Shown one piece after another: positions 15,868 through 25,811 of a stretch of 64,000 bases of DNA. Numbering within the stretch: position 1 is the stretch's first letter; every line of letters begins with the position of its first letter. The notes under the pieces were generated by a model. The model searched no databases. It worked only from the letters and a program-made list of their open reading frames with translations, and was not told the origin of the DNA. Both the position numbers and the translations under genes were made by a program. Origin of the DNA: Halobacteriovorax vibrionivorans (GTDB taxonomy: Bacteria; Bdellovibrionota; Bacteriovoracia; Bacteriovoracales; Bacteriovoracaceae); contig NZ_QDKL01000002.1 of assembly GCF_003346865.1 (NCBI RefSeq), positions 682,001 through 746,000 of the forward strand. The letters are read 5' to 3'.

Positions 15868-16283
15868 TGAAATACTTGATGACTTTATTGCTATTAGTTT
15901 CATGTGCAAAAGAATTCATTATTCAAGAGTCATCAAGTATCGACAACTTCACTTGTCCGGCCATTGAAAATTGCCTCTCTTCTTTAGAAAAAGACTCGTC
16001 TCCAAATTATATTATGCCGTTCAAAATGATAGGGGCCAGCGCTAAAGAAAATATGGATATTATTGAAAAAGTTATCCGCAAGATCGGTGATTTTAAAATT
16101 GAAAGAAATAGTGAATACCTAAAAGTTACTAATGATAATGTTCATCTTGAATTTATCGCCAATGGAGCAAAGAAGCGCATTGAAGTTCGCTCTCAAGTGA
16201 AAAAACAGAGCTTCTTCTCTTACGACCAAGGCCGTAAACAAGTAGAAAATATCCGTTTTAACTTCTATCAAGGCAATTACTAA
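15867..16283 (+). CDS. DUF1499 family lipoprotein
   Basis: A 138-residue protein with a lipoprotein signal (LLLLVSC, Cys13). The mature part starts with CPAIENCLSS, the DUF1499 opening (C-P-x-x-x-N-C-V-S-S), and ends with the family's characteristic tail, here VRSQVKKQSFFSYDQGRKQVENIRFNFY in broken form (S-x-x-G-x-x-D-x-G-x-N-x-x-R-x-E-x-I-R in other members). Function is unknown; it is probably membrane-anchored. It is the last gene of the small operon starting at 15290. Confidence 0.72.
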   Translation: MKYLMTLLLLVSCAKEFIIQESSSIDNFTCPAIENCLSSLEKDSSPNYIMPFKMIGASAKENMDIIEKVIRKIGDFKIERNSEYLKVTNDNVHLEFIANGAKKRIEVRSQVKKQSFFSYDQGRKQVENIRFNFYQGNY

Positions 16284-16334
16284 CACAATCCTTCCCAGTT
16301 AAAGCAATCCTTAAGATATGTTAAAATTTCTTCA

Positions 16335-17423
16335 ATGAAGAGATTTATTCTACCTATATTCTTACTAATTTCATCAAGTACTTTCGCCGCAATTGATATT
16401 GGTGATGGTTCTGATGGAGCTTGCTCCCTTGGTGGTGCAATTAGTGTTACATCAACTGTATCGGGAACAGCATTCAATTGTACCTCTCTAGTAACAACTG
16501 GAGCTATTACAGTCTCTGATGGAAACCCACTAATTATTAAGGTTCAAGGTGATGCGACCATTGATCATACAATAACTCTCTTAGGTACAGCTGGTGGTGC
16601 AGCCGCTGGTGGCGGAGTTGTTGCTGGAGCTGAAGGTGGCGATGCTACAAATGCGGTATGTGGTGGTTTTAGTTTTGCTGATATCGGAGGAAGTGGTGGT
16701 GCCGGAGGCTCACACGTTAACCTCGGTGGAAATGGTGGCGTAGGTCAGGCATCAGGGCCAACAGATGGGCTTGATACAATGAGTGCCCCTGGATCAACAA
16801 CCACAACTTATGACTCGGCCCTTTCACTTGAGACACAGATTCGAGGTGGCTCCGGTGGAGGAAACGGTGGAGATGGTTGTGAAAGTAGTGGTACTTTTAC
16901 TGAACCAGGTGGAACACCAGGTGGTGCAGGAGGTGGTGCACTTCATCTTGCCGCCGGCGGTGATATTTATATCAATGCACAAATTGATGTAAGAGGTGGA
17001 AATGGTCAACCAGGAACAAGTTCAGCAAACGGCCAATCTGGTGGCTCAGGTGCAGGAGCAGGTGGAGTCATCTTCTTACAATCATCTTTAAATATTGAAC
17101 TAAACTCTGCCCTACTTGCAAATGGTGGAACAGGTGGTGCCGCAGGAGGTGCCCTTGCTGGAGCAGGTGGAGATGGTGGAGATGGAATTATTCGACTCGA
17201 TGATCTCGATGGAACAATAACGGGAGTCGGTGGCTCATATTCACCAAGTCCTACAATCATTACTCACGGAGCAACAAGTTTAGAAACACTTTCTTCAGGA
17301 ATTGAACCAGGGTGTGCCGTAAGAGAAGACATGACACCGAAGAATCAAACGATCCTCGGTGCCTTATTACTTTTAATCTTAATGATTGGATTAAATATCA
17401 AAGAGACTAAGAAAGCTAATTGA
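16335..17423 (+). CDS. Glycine-rich exported protein with C-terminal membrane anchor
   Basis: A 362-residue protein with a signal peptide (cleavage near TFAA), then about 280 residues of low-complexity Gly/Ala/Ser runs such as GGSGGAGG and GGNGGDG broken by hydrophobic strands. The tail has a Gly-Cys, a single hydrophobic helix (ILGALLLLILMIGLNI) and a basic end (KETKKAN). This tripartite tail resembles C-terminal sorting signals removed by rhombosortase- or exosortase-type systems, though I cannot name a class. It is probably a surface or sheath-like protein. The last 33 bases overlap the convergent RCC1-repeat gene. Confidence 0.7.
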   Translation: MKRFILPIFLLISSSTFAAIDIGDGSDGACSLGGAISVTSTVSGTAFNCTSLVTTGAITVSDGNPLIIKVQGDATIDHTITLLGTAGGAAAGGGVVAGAEGGDATNAVCGGFSFADIGGSGGAGGSHVNLGGNGGVGQASGPTDGLDTMSAPGSTTTTYDSALSLETQIRGGSGGGNGGDGCESSGTFTEPGGTPGGAGGGALHLAAGGDIYINAQIDVRGGNGQPGTSSANGQSGGSGAGAGGVIFLQSSLNIELNSALLANGGTGGAAGGALAGAGGDGGDGIIRLDDLDGTITGVGGSYSPSPTIITHGATSLETLSSGIEPGCAVREDMTPKNQTILGALLLLILMIGLNIKETKKAN

Positions 17424-19721
17424 AGCTGGAGACTCATTATCCCCAATATCATCAGTATTAGCATTACCTAGCTGACCATGGGCCCCATAACCAATACATT
17501 TCACAAGACCTTCATCTGTTGATAAGAAACAGTGATGATGGAAACCACCAGATACTTGAGAAACACTTAGTCCTAGATCAATGGCCGGCAATTGGGCAAG
17601 TCCATCTACAATATTAGAAGTGTCTTGTTGTCCAAGTTTCCCCATTGCACCACTACCCCAACACTTAGCTTCTCCAGCTTTAGAGATAGCACATGTTGAT
17701 GTATTTGAAGCAACAACTGAGGCGGCTTCAAAACCTAAATCAAGAGCTGAATGAGACTCTGTTGTCTCATCGTCACCAATTGACTCACCAGGGTTTGAAC
17801 CAAGTTGCCCAAAGTTATTATTACCAAAACAAAATACTGTTGAATCAGACTGTAGAGCACAAGAGTGAATCCCTCCCGTTGTTACAGCGATAACTCCTTT
17901 TGGAGTATATGTTGGCTCCACTGGCGTTAAGACATTATTTAAATGGCCAAGACCAAGTTGTCCGTGAGAATTACGTCCCCAACATTTTAATGTTCCACCA
18001 GATAGAATTGCACATGCATGGAAACTCATCGATGAAATATCCATTTGAATGGCCTTACCACCTAAGTCGACTAGACTACCAGTAGATACAGGTTCATCAT
18101 CTCCGATCGCTTCAGTGTCACCTGTGCCAAGTTGGCCAAATGTATTCATTCCCCAACAACGAACATCACCAGTCGTTAGAAGAGCACAATTATGATAAGT
18201 TCCACCATATAGCTTTCTAACAATTCCACCAATATCAGTATATCCATAAGAAGACAGAGGCTCATCATCGCCTAACTTTTCAGTAGAGCTCATCCCTAGC
18301 TGCCCATAGGCACTATCTCCAAAACACTTAACTTTATTTGACTCTGTTAAGACACAAGTGTGAAGATTACCAGCAATGACCTGAAGAGCTTTTTCTCCAC
18401 TTAAATCAATTGGAGCAATCGAATCAATTGATTCATCATCACCAATTCTTTCTGTATTACCTTGCCCTAATTGGCCATAAGTATTATCTCCCCAGCATTT
18501 AACTTCACCAGAAGCTAATAATGCACAAGAGTGGTTACCACCAGCAACGATTTGAATTACTTGTTTTGTTACAAGAGGCTTTTCACAATATTGTACTGCC
18601 GCTGTAGAAAAAGGTCCTCTCTCATCATTTAAAGAGACAATATTAGTTTCTGCATCATATGAATACTGAACCTCTCCACCATCAACAAATGTACGAATTG
18701 TATTAGTATCAATATTTGATACTTTTAAATTAAAGTCATTAATAGGATCAATACGAGTCATGGCAAGTGTACCTAACTTTGATAGTCCATCACCATAATC
18801 ACCTGTTGCCATATCAACAGTGAAGCCACCACCGAATTCAACAAACTCTTTATAACCATAACCAATTTCGTTTTCTCCACCAAATGGCATTGTTGAAGCG
18901 TTATTATAAATTACTCCACCAGTAACAAGTGGGCGGTCATTATAAAGAGCACTTAATTTATCATAAACACTCTTTGGCGTTACAACTTGAGTTTCACCAT
19001 CAAAACATTCAACTAAACGTGAACGATCCTCTCCCCCTTGTGGGTCAGCGACAGGAGTTACACCATCTGGATAAATTGCACAAATATCTTGTTCATCAGC
19101 AACAAAGGCAATAACAAGTGCGGCATCTGGCCTAAAGAATCCTTGTTCCTGAATTGCTGCAAAATAGTCGGCATCAAGAGCACGATTAAGAGAAGCTAAA
19201 CCAGCTTCACCACCATCGGTTGCATAATCTCCAGCTGGATTTTGCATCTTTGTTTTTAAATGAGTCTTGATCTCTTCAATTGTTAAAGAACGATTAGATA
19301 GAATCGTTGGCTCAGTACCTTTTGTATAAAGTTTTCCAAAATGAGATGAGGTTGAACCGTGTCCTAGCATAACTGCAATATTAATATCCGCAGCAGCAGG
19401 TATAACATCTAAGAAGGCATCGAATCCCTCAGCAATGTCGGCCCTTTCTTCGATAATAGAACCAGATGTATCTGGAATGATAAGAATATCAATATTTCTC
19501 GTTATATCCTCTTCTTTAGGTGCATAAATATCCTGATAGCAGGCAACATCTAGGTTTGGTAATGTTGGTAGATCTGCCCCTGGTACATCAACTAAGTCAT
19601 CAAGACTTTCTGGTACACAAGAAGATGTGATAAATGAAATCCCAAGTATAAAGACCAACGTCTTCAACAAATATAAATGTGAATGTGGCCTTTTCTTATT
19701 ACCCCTCAAAATAGCCCTCAC
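17391..19721 (-). CDS. Lipoprotein with von Willebrand A-like domain and seven RCC1 repeats
   Basis: A 776-residue protein with a lipoprotein-type signal (ITSS-C35 after a long basic lead). Residues about 75-300 form a vWA-like domain: IIPDTSGS supplies the MIDAS DxSxS motif. From about 395 to the end there are seven repeats of the RCC1/BLIP-II type, each with H-x-C-A-L-x-x-x-G-x-V-K-C-W-G followed by GQLG and usually a GDDE loop, giving a seven-blade propeller. Each blade has a Cys pair. Such proteins are usually exposed on the outer membrane and bind partners; adhesion or prey contact is plausible but inferred. Confidence 0.85.
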   Translation of the reverse strand: MRAILRGNKKRPHSHLYLLKTLVFILGISFITSSCVPESLDDLVDVPGADLPTLPNLDVACYQDIYAPKEEDITRNIDILIIPDTSGSIIEERADIAEGFDAFLDVIPAAADINIAVMLGHGSTSSHFGKLYTKGTEPTILSNRSLTIEEIKTHLKTKMQNPAGDYATDGGEAGLASLNRALDADYFAAIQEQGFFRPDAALVIAFVADEQDICAIYPDGVTPVADPQGGEDRSRLVECFDGETQVVTPKSVYDKLSALYNDRPLVTGGVIYNNASTMPFGGENEIGYGYKEFVEFGGGFTVDMATGDYGDGLSKLGTLAMTRIDPINDFNLKVSNIDTNTIRTFVDGGEVQYSYDAETNIVSLNDERGPFSTAAVQYCEKPLVTKQVIQIVAGGNHSCALLASGEVKCWGDNTYGQLGQGNTERIGDDESIDSIAPIDLSGEKALQVIAGNLHTCVLTESNKVKCFGDSAYGQLGMSSTEKLGDDEPLSSYGYTDIGGIVRKLYGGTYHNCALLTTGDVRCWGMNTFGQLGTGDTEAIGDDEPVSTGSLVDLGGKAIQMDISSMSFHACAILSGGTLKCWGRNSHGQLGLGHLNNVLTPVEPTYTPKGVIAVTTGGIHSCALQSDSTVFCFGNNNFGQLGSNPGESIGDDETTESHSALDLGFEAASVVASNTSTCAISKAGEAKCWGSGAMGKLGQQDTSNIVDGLAQLPAIDLGLSVSQVSGGFHHHCFLSTDEGLVKCIGYGAHGQLGNANTDDIGDNESPASISFLSLFDI

Positions 19722-19876
19722 TAGTTAAGTTTAACTTGGTCTTATTATAAGTGGCTGTTCGGTGAGGTTCTGAAATGGCCTAAGAATTTCTAGATTTCAG
19801 TTACTTAGGTGTAAATATGAAGATTTATGCCCTTATAAACTGACCAGTATTATGGCCATTCAATAAATTACATTTC

Positions 19877-22786
19877 CTAGAAGTTGTATTGAAGATTAAA
19901 GGCCATACTTTGCTGATTGGATTCGATGTCGCTATTGCTAAAGTCTTCATAGCTAAAAGATGCCTGATACATATCACTTATTTGGTAAGAAACTTCAAAG
20001 TTTAGGCCAGAATAATTTAGAATAAAGTAATTTAGCTCAGCTGAAACCTTACCTATTTTGTAATTAAGAGATGGAGCGAGGTTAAGGTAAAACTCTGCAT
20101 TTGATTCAATAGAATTGTCGCTTAGAACACTTAGTTCATTTCGATATTCAACTTGAGTGACGACTCCATACTTAAGCCCAGCGACAGAGTTTAAAGGGCT
20201 TAATACTTGTGCCCCTAGACGTGTACGATTAAAAGCTAGATCTTCAAAAACAACTCCACTTGAATGCTTGAGAGAAAACTTAGCATCATAGTCCTTAATC
20301 TTTGTTTTATAACCACCAATGATAGAAATTAGATTCATGTCATCGACTTCTAGTTTCTTTGAATTACTAATAATATCGTAAGTTAATAATTCGGGACTAA
20401 ACCCTACAAACCAATGGGTATCTCTTTCACTCTTTTCTAGCTTAGGCTTTGATTTAGAGATTCTATTTTCTTTAATCTCTTTTTTAATATCGATTCGACG
20501 TTTCTTTGAGTAAATGACATCACCTTTTTCTATTGCTTTAACTCTCCAGTAAAAGCTTTCTTCAAGCTGATTTTTAAATCGATAAGACGTCGCCTTCCCC
20601 AAACTAACTTCTTTAATATTTCTAAAAAAGCGATCTTTAGAGAATTCGATATAGAACCTATCACCTCTTACTTGTTCAAATTGAAGTTCAATGACATCGT
20701 CTTTCTTAAATCTCTTACCATGTCTAGGTGATAATAAATTAATGCCTTGAGCACCACCAAACTTCTTTGTAACAATTAAGTCTTCTTTAGACGAGAATTC
20801 ACTCTCTTGGTTCCAATAATCAATAGCAGATACACGCCATTGAAAATGTCCAACTGAATAATCCTTCCATTCATAGCGATTTATTTTCACCTTCTCATCG
20901 ACGACAATGTCATCTCCATCAAGGATTTGTACACGATATTCTTTTACATCATTAACAGCTTCCCACTTAAGTACAATATCGTCTTTTGCATGAGCAACAG
21001 GAATAAGCCAATTCAAAACTCTTCCAACAAATGGCCCTAACTGATTCATCTCAACACGCTTTTCTATCTTTTTAATCTTCGGTGCTGGCGGTGGCGGTGG
21101 AGGAACAATTATAATCTTTACTGGAGGAACAAATTTTCCAGACTCATTTTTCACTCGCCAATAATGAACACCAAGCTCTTTAATAAGTAATTTTGTATTG
21201 GCCTCAGTTGTTTCAATCTCTTGAACAATATTTTTAAAGCTACGATCTTTTGAAATCTCTACCTGAAAAGAGCGCTCTCCTGGAGCAGCTTTATTTGCCC
21301 AAGTTAGGTCAATCATATCTCCTGGCTTTTTAACGACTACCTTTCGTCCATTTTCAAGAGCGGAGTTATCATTATCAAATGTTACACTAAACTCATTCTC
21401 ATCAGATGCTGATACTTTTTCGCCATTAAAGTAATACTCTAGGGACCATTCATAATCGCCACTTTCTTCAATAGGAATCTTATAAGACTGACCGGCCACT
21501 AGGTGTCTCTTTCCATTTAAAACGAGATAAGTCTCAAGTCCCTCAGGAAGATCTGCTGTTTCCCAATTAAACTCAACGAGATCTTTCTGGTAGAAATAAT
21601 ATTCTTCACCATTAAACGGTCTTTTAAGAACAATCTTCTCAGGTGCCTTAATAACTTCAATTAAATGACTTTTTGATTTTAAAGCAAATGGGTGTTCAAT
21701 GGACTTATTACGATAGCTTAATTTATAAGAGCCAACTTCATCGAAATTAATTTTTAAAACGCCATCATCATAATCGACATCTTCAATAATTTCATCATTA
21801 ATGAAAAAATCGATTGAATCAAAAGACTGTGTATAAATTGTCTTTTCTTGCCCAACAAGTAATCTTGATTCATTTTCTAAATTCTCAAATATTGGAATCT
21901 CTTCAAATATTATTTCAAATGACTTCTCAGTCGAAACCTCTTTATCATTGGAAACCTGCCAGTAATAAATCCCCTGCCCTAAGTCCTTTATTACGATTTG
22001 ATTATTTGTTACGTCAAAGACTTCCCCATTTTCAAATGCAGACTTAGTTTTTGAAAGATGTAGTTTTTCTACATCTTCATTGAAATTGAATTTCACTTGA
22101 TTATTTTCAACAAGGTAGAAAAGCTTACCATCAGTAGGAGTAAACTCGCTTGGCCAACTTTTCTTTACCGTATAAGAGTCATTCGTTAAAAGTACACGAA
22201 CACCTTTTTCAATTGTTTCCTCACGATTTCCAAGGCGAACCTTGGCCTGTCCTTCTAATACTGAAAGTTCTTTATTCTTACCATCTGTTGAAATCTTAAT
22301 CTTTGAACTATCTGACTTGATTTCATAAATCTGATCACCTACTTTTACAACAAATGCTTCACTAGAATTACTTAATGTAGCAAAGACTACACCTTGCTCA
22401 ATATTAAGATTAATTCCATCAGTATCTTGCGTAATTTTAAAAAGACTTTCTTCAGAAACTTTCAGTCGATTTCCAGAACTAAATTCAAGCTCAGCTGTGG
22501 AGTCCTTGTCCGTAAAGATTCGGTCATTATGATATAAGGCTTCATTACTTCCAAGATCATGCCATGAGAAATTATCGAAACTTCTGCGACGGACATCATT
22601 TCGAAGTTCAAAGACTTGGCCTAAAGTAATGCGCTCTCCACCAATTATCGGTGGATAATATGAAGTATTAAAAACTTGATTGCCAGCAAAGGCGGCAACA
22701 CAAATACATACTAAGATAACGAATGTATCTAATAGTGAATTAACTCGTCCCACTATCCTCTTTCCATACTGGTACTCTTTTCTCAT
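19877..22786 (-). CDS. FecR-domain envelope protein with Ig-like repeats and barrel-like C-terminus
   Basis: A 969-residue protein. A hydrophobic helix at about 19-37 anchors or exports it. Residues about 50-200 match a FecR domain (VFELRNDVRRR, LEFSSGNRLKVSEESLFKI, LNIEQGVVF, VLEGQAKV). Several Ig/fibronectin-like units follow, each ending with a YYWQVS/HYWRVK-type strand, with a polyproline linker near 563. The last 190 residues form aromatic beta strands ending in YNF, like an outer-membrane barrel. It may span the envelope. Unlike classic FecR it has no adjacent ECF sigma or TonB receptor. A signalling operon diverges from it. Confidence 0.75.
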   Translation of the reverse strand: MRKEYQYGKRIVGRVNSLLDTFVILVCICVAAFAGNQVFNTSYYPPIIGGERITLGQVFELRNDVRRRSFDNFSWHDLGSNEALYHNDRIFTDKDSTAELEFSSGNRLKVSEESLFKITQDTDGINLNIEQGVVFATLSNSSEAFVVKVGDQIYEIKSDSSKIKISTDGKNKELSVLEGQAKVRLGNREETIEKGVRVLLTNDSYTVKKSWPSEFTPTDGKLFYLVENNQVKFNFNEDVEKLHLSKTKSAFENGEVFDVTNNQIVIKDLGQGIYYWQVSNDKEVSTEKSFEIIFEEIPIFENLENESRLLVGQEKTIYTQSFDSIDFFINDEIIEDVDYDDGVLKINFDEVGSYKLSYRNKSIEHPFALKSKSHLIEVIKAPEKIVLKRPFNGEEYYFYQKDLVEFNWETADLPEGLETYLVLNGKRHLVAGQSYKIPIEESGDYEWSLEYYFNGEKVSASDENEFSVTFDNDNSALENGRKVVVKKPGDMIDLTWANKAAPGERSFQVEISKDRSFKNIVQEIETTEANTKLLIKELGVHYWRVKNESGKFVPPVKIIIVPPPPPPAPKIKKIEKRVEMNQLGPFVGRVLNWLIPVAHAKDDIVLKWEAVNDVKEYRVQILDGDDIVVDEKVKINRYEWKDYSVGHFQWRVSAIDYWNQESEFSSKEDLIVTKKFGGAQGINLLSPRHGKRFKKDDVIELQFEQVRGDRFYIEFSKDRFFRNIKEVSLGKATSYRFKNQLEESFYWRVKAIEKGDVIYSKKRRIDIKKEIKENRISKSKPKLEKSERDTHWFVGFSPELLTYDIISNSKKLEVDDMNLISIIGGYKTKIKDYDAKFSLKHSSGVVFEDLAFNRTRLGAQVLSPLNSVAGLKYGVVTQVEYRNELSVLSDNSIESNAEFYLNLAPSLNYKIGKVSAELNYFILNYSGLNFEVSYQISDMYQASFSYEDFSNSDIESNQQSMAFNLQYNF

Positions 22787-22856
22787 TCTTGCGCATGACG
22801 CAAATCGTTAATATCATTGTATCTAAATATTTAAGAGACTTCTACGTAGGTAAATA

Positions 22857-24581
22857 ATGGGCAAGAAACCGATCTTTCCGATCAAGTTTAAACTGATTAC
22901 TTTAAATACTGCATTGCTGATTGTTGTTATTGCTTTTCTGACAAAGTATGCGACGCACTTATTTGAAAAAGATAAGAAAGCATATCTCTACGAGAACTCG
23001 CTCTTTAACGTTACGAGTGTAGCAAAAGAATTCAATTATACTCTTAATCGAATTACTTCTGATCTTCAAAACTTATCACTTATTAAAAACAAAAAGCTTA
23101 AATCAAAAGCAATTAGTGAAACAAAGTATATTCTAGCCTACCTTGAAAAAGGCGAATTCATCATTAATCGCGACTTTGATAAAGATGAGAACCAATTCAA
23201 ATTGGCCATACCAAAGAATCAAAGGAATGATTCAATTGCATCATTTACTTTTGAAGATGAAAAATTTGTTATTCTCACTAAAAAGTTTAAAGACAATCTT
23301 GCTTCCATAGTTATTAAGGCCAATATTTTAAATAACCTACTCTCACAAAACCGCACCTATAATACTCTCGTCTTTCAAAATGGAAAACTAGTCCTAGGAA
23401 ATGATCTTATTGGGCTAAGTGAGTATGATAAGAATGAATTCAAAGGAAATAATATTGTTAAAAAGGTTCGATTCAACAATGATGACTACCTTATATCAAC
23501 AGCACAAACAAAGGCCTTTGAGCTTTCTGTTGTTTCCACTATCTCTGAATCAGATGCTCTTTCAGTAACAAAGTTTTTAACTCAAAGAGCTTTATATTTT
23601 GCCATTTTCATTATCGCACTTTCTACAATTATTATCGTCTTATTATCGAGAACAATTTCAAAGCCTATTGAAAAACTTTACAGACGTGCACTAAGTATTG
23701 GACAAGGAGACTTTGAGTCAACAGTAGAAATTAAAACAAAAGATGAACTAGGAACTCTCGGTGATTCATTCAACCAGATGTCTCGCGATATTTTAGACTA
23801 TATTGAAAAGATGAAGGAGAAGGCCCGTTTAGACGAGGAAGTAAAAGTTGCAAAACTTGTCCAAGAAGAGTTCTTTCCACCTAAGGACATTGAAACCAAC
23901 GCTGTCCGTATAAGCTCTTATGCAGCACCAGCAAGTGAATGTGGTGGTGACTGGTGGGGACATCATGAATTTGGTGACTTTATCATAACAATTATTGCAG
24001 ATGCTACAGGACATGGCCTACCAGCAGCGCTTCTAACATCGGCCATTAATTCGGCTTTTAATAGTATTAAAATAAGACTAGAAGAAGAGACATCTCTTAT
24101 TTCTCCAGCTGAAATCACCCAGTACTTAAATAAGGTCATCGATCTTTCAAATAATAAAATTCTTCTCACAGCATTTGTTTCGGTCTACAACACCAAGACA
24201 AGAGAGTATTCATATACAAACGCCAGTCACTTGGAAGTATTAAAAGTTCCAAAAAGGAATGAGATCACTAAAGCAGATATTATTCCACTAATTGATGCTA
24301 AAGGACCTCGACTTGGTGAAAGTAACGAATCTTCATACTCTTATGAAACAATTAAACTAGAGGCCGGTGAGCTTCTTGTTTATATGACGGATGGAATTAC
24401 TGAAGCTGAAAATAGTGAGGGTAAACAATGGGGACTTAGAAAACTTCTTAAGATCCTTATGACCTATGGACAAAACACAAGTAAAGAAATTCGTGATACA
24501 ATAGTTTCTGTTGTATACGACCACAGAGGGTCTGACTCATTTGATGATGATCTAACGTTAATTTGTCTTGAAGTAAAGTGA
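22857..24581 (+). CDS. Membrane PP2C/SpoIIE-type phosphatase with HAMP domain (RsbU-like)
   Basis: A 574-residue sensor phosphatase. Transmembrane helices at about 12-29 and 245-265 flank a periplasmic sensing region; a HAMP domain (265-320) leads to the PPM phosphatase domain (about 345-572). Metal-binding acids are in GGDWWG (D363), ADATGHG (D382) and the closing DDDLTL (563-565). Such enzymes remove phosphate from a Ser of a STAS protein to trigger partner switching; the STAS gene is two genes downstream. All five genes to 27694 are spaced by at most eight bases, indicating one operon. Confidence 0.93.
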   Translation: MGKKPIFPIKFKLITLNTALLIVVIAFLTKYATHLFEKDKKAYLYENSLFNVTSVAKEFNYTLNRITSDLQNLSLIKNKKLKSKAISETKYILAYLEKGEFIINRDFDKDENQFKLAIPKNQRNDSIASFTFEDEKFVILTKKFKDNLASIVIKANILNNLLSQNRTYNTLVFQNGKLVLGNDLIGLSEYDKNEFKGNNIVKKVRFNNDDYLISTAQTKAFELSVVSTISESDALSVTKFLTQRALYFAIFIIALSTIIIVLLSRTISKPIEKLYRRALSIGQGDFESTVEIKTKDELGTLGDSFNQMSRDILDYIEKMKEKARLDEEVKVAKLVQEEFFPPKDIETNAVRISSYAAPASECGGDWWGHHEFGDFIITIIADATGHGLPAALLTSAINSAFNSIKIRLEEETSLISPAEITQYLNKVIDLSNNKILLTAFVSVYNTKTREYSYTNASHLEVLKVPKRNEITKADIIPLIDAKGPRLGESNESSYSYETIKLEAGELLVYMTDGITEAENSEGKQWGLRKLLKILMTYGQNTSKEIRDTIVSVVYDHRGSDSFDDDLTLICLEVK

Positions 24582-24588
24582 TGTAATT

Positions 24589-25344
24589 ATGGGAATAAAG
24601 TTAAATATCCAACATTCAGAATTTGAAGAAATTGAAAATCTCAATCTCCACTCTCCAAATCAAAATATTGCAATTGGAGATGAACTTCAAAAGGCCAGTG
24701 ATATTTTTATCAGCCGCTATGACACTCTTATTAACTTAAAATATCTAGTTGATAATGGTGCAAATCATATTATTGCAAACTCCCCTAGCCTCAAAGATGA
24801 AATTAAATCTGTCGTGGACTTTATAAATGATGAACAAAAAAATAATCTCGAAAGTCGTATCGCTCCTAAGGTGCAAAATAAAGTAACTATTGAAAGTGAA
24901 GATGGATTTGATAAAAGCCTTCAACAGCTTCTTCAAGATATTGACTTCGAAGGTTATCACGAGAGCATCTCAAGTAAACTAAATCTAGTTACCAACGAGT
25001 TCTACACAAATGATATATTTCATAGGACAAGTACCCAAAAAAAGGGAGAAATACGCCTTTCTCAAGATGATTGCAAGATTATTATCCACTACAAGAGTTA
25101 TACTAAAGTGAAGAAATCCTCAATTGTTTCATCCCTTTACCGAGCAGCTAAAGAGAAGAAACCAAGGCAAGAGGGCCGTGGAGCAGGACTAGGACTATAC
25201 TTCATCTTGCAAAATTGTGATCGCTTGCAAGTTGTTCAAAACCCTGAATCAACAGACTTCTATGTCTATATTGAGAAGAACAAAAGATACAAAGATATTA
25301 GTAAAAGAATACCTTCAATAAACTTATATAATTTAAAGGAATAA
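24589..25344 (+). CDS. RsbW-like ATP-binding (HATPase) switch protein
   Basis: A 251-residue protein. The C-terminal half is a GHKL-type ATPase fold: the N-box reads LVTNEFYTNDIF and the G2 box GRGAGLGLYFI, with YVYIEKN closing the sheet. This is the anti-sigma/serine kinase type (RsbW/SpoIIAB). The N-terminal 110 residues are unfamiliar and contain a receiver-like string SPSLKDEIKSV. Placed between a PP2C phosphatase and a STAS protein, it is probably the kinase or sequestering partner of the STAS protein. No sigma factor is adjacent, so its output target is unknown. Confidence 0.75.
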   Translation: MGIKLNIQHSEFEEIENLNLHSPNQNIAIGDELQKASDIFISRYDTLINLKYLVDNGANHIIANSPSLKDEIKSVVDFINDEQKNNLESRIAPKVQNKVTIESEDGFDKSLQQLLQDIDFEGYHESISSKLNLVTNEFYTNDIFHRTSTQKKGEIRLSQDDCKIIIHYKSYTKVKKSSIVSSLYRAAKEKKPRQEGRGAGLGLYFILQNCDRLQVVQNPESTDFYVYIEKNKRYKDISKRIPSINLYNLKE

Positions 25345-25348
25345 AACT

Positions 25349-25810
25349 ATGAGTAACTTAAGTGTTGAAGTCAAAACAGAAAATGACACAACCATTGTTA
25401 ATCTAACAGGAAGAATTGACGAGGATGCTGATCTAAAGCCTATTCTCGATTTGAAAGATAAGAAGTTACATATCAACTTTAATAATGTTGAAATGATAAA
25501 CTCATGTGGAATTAGAGAATGGATCAATATGCTAGGTGAATTATCTGGCAAGATCACCTACTCTCATTGTCCACAAAGTGTCATCGAACAAATTAATATG
25601 GTCCACGGCTTTATCAAGCCTGGTATTGATGTTGAGAGCTTCTATGCTCCATATTACGAAGAATCAACTGACGAAGTAAAAATGATTCTAATTAATACTA
25701 GTGACGTTGTTGATAATAAAGCACCTGTTATGAAAAATGATGCAGGAGAAGAACTTGAGTTTGATGCTATCGAAGCGCAATACTTTCAATTCATTAAACA
25801 GATGAGCTAA
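25349..25810 (+). CDS. STAS-domain anti-anti-sigma-like protein
   Basis: A 153-residue protein whose first 95 residues form a STAS domain: TTIVNLTGRIDEDADL, then INFNNVEMINSCGIREWI, where the serine of N-S-C-G takes the phosphorylated position of the family's D-S-x-G motif. The remaining 55 residues include a hydrophobic acidic strand (VKMILINTSDVVD). It is probably phosphorylated by the upstream ATPase and dephosphorylated by the PP2C protein. The next gene starts two bases after its stop. Confidence 0.85.
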   Translation: MSNLSVEVKTENDTTIVNLTGRIDEDADLKPILDLKDKKLHINFNNVEMINSCGIREWINMLGELSGKITYSHCPQSVIEQINMVHGFIKPGIDVESFYAPYYEESTDEVKMILINTSDVVDNKAPVMKNDAGEELEFDAIEAQYFQFIKQMS

Positions 25811-25811
25811 T

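Noticed and set aside
17006..17260. Proline-rich open frame on the minus strand
   Set aside because: It is the complement of GGT/GGA glycine runs in the Gly-rich gene, giving artificial proline stretches.
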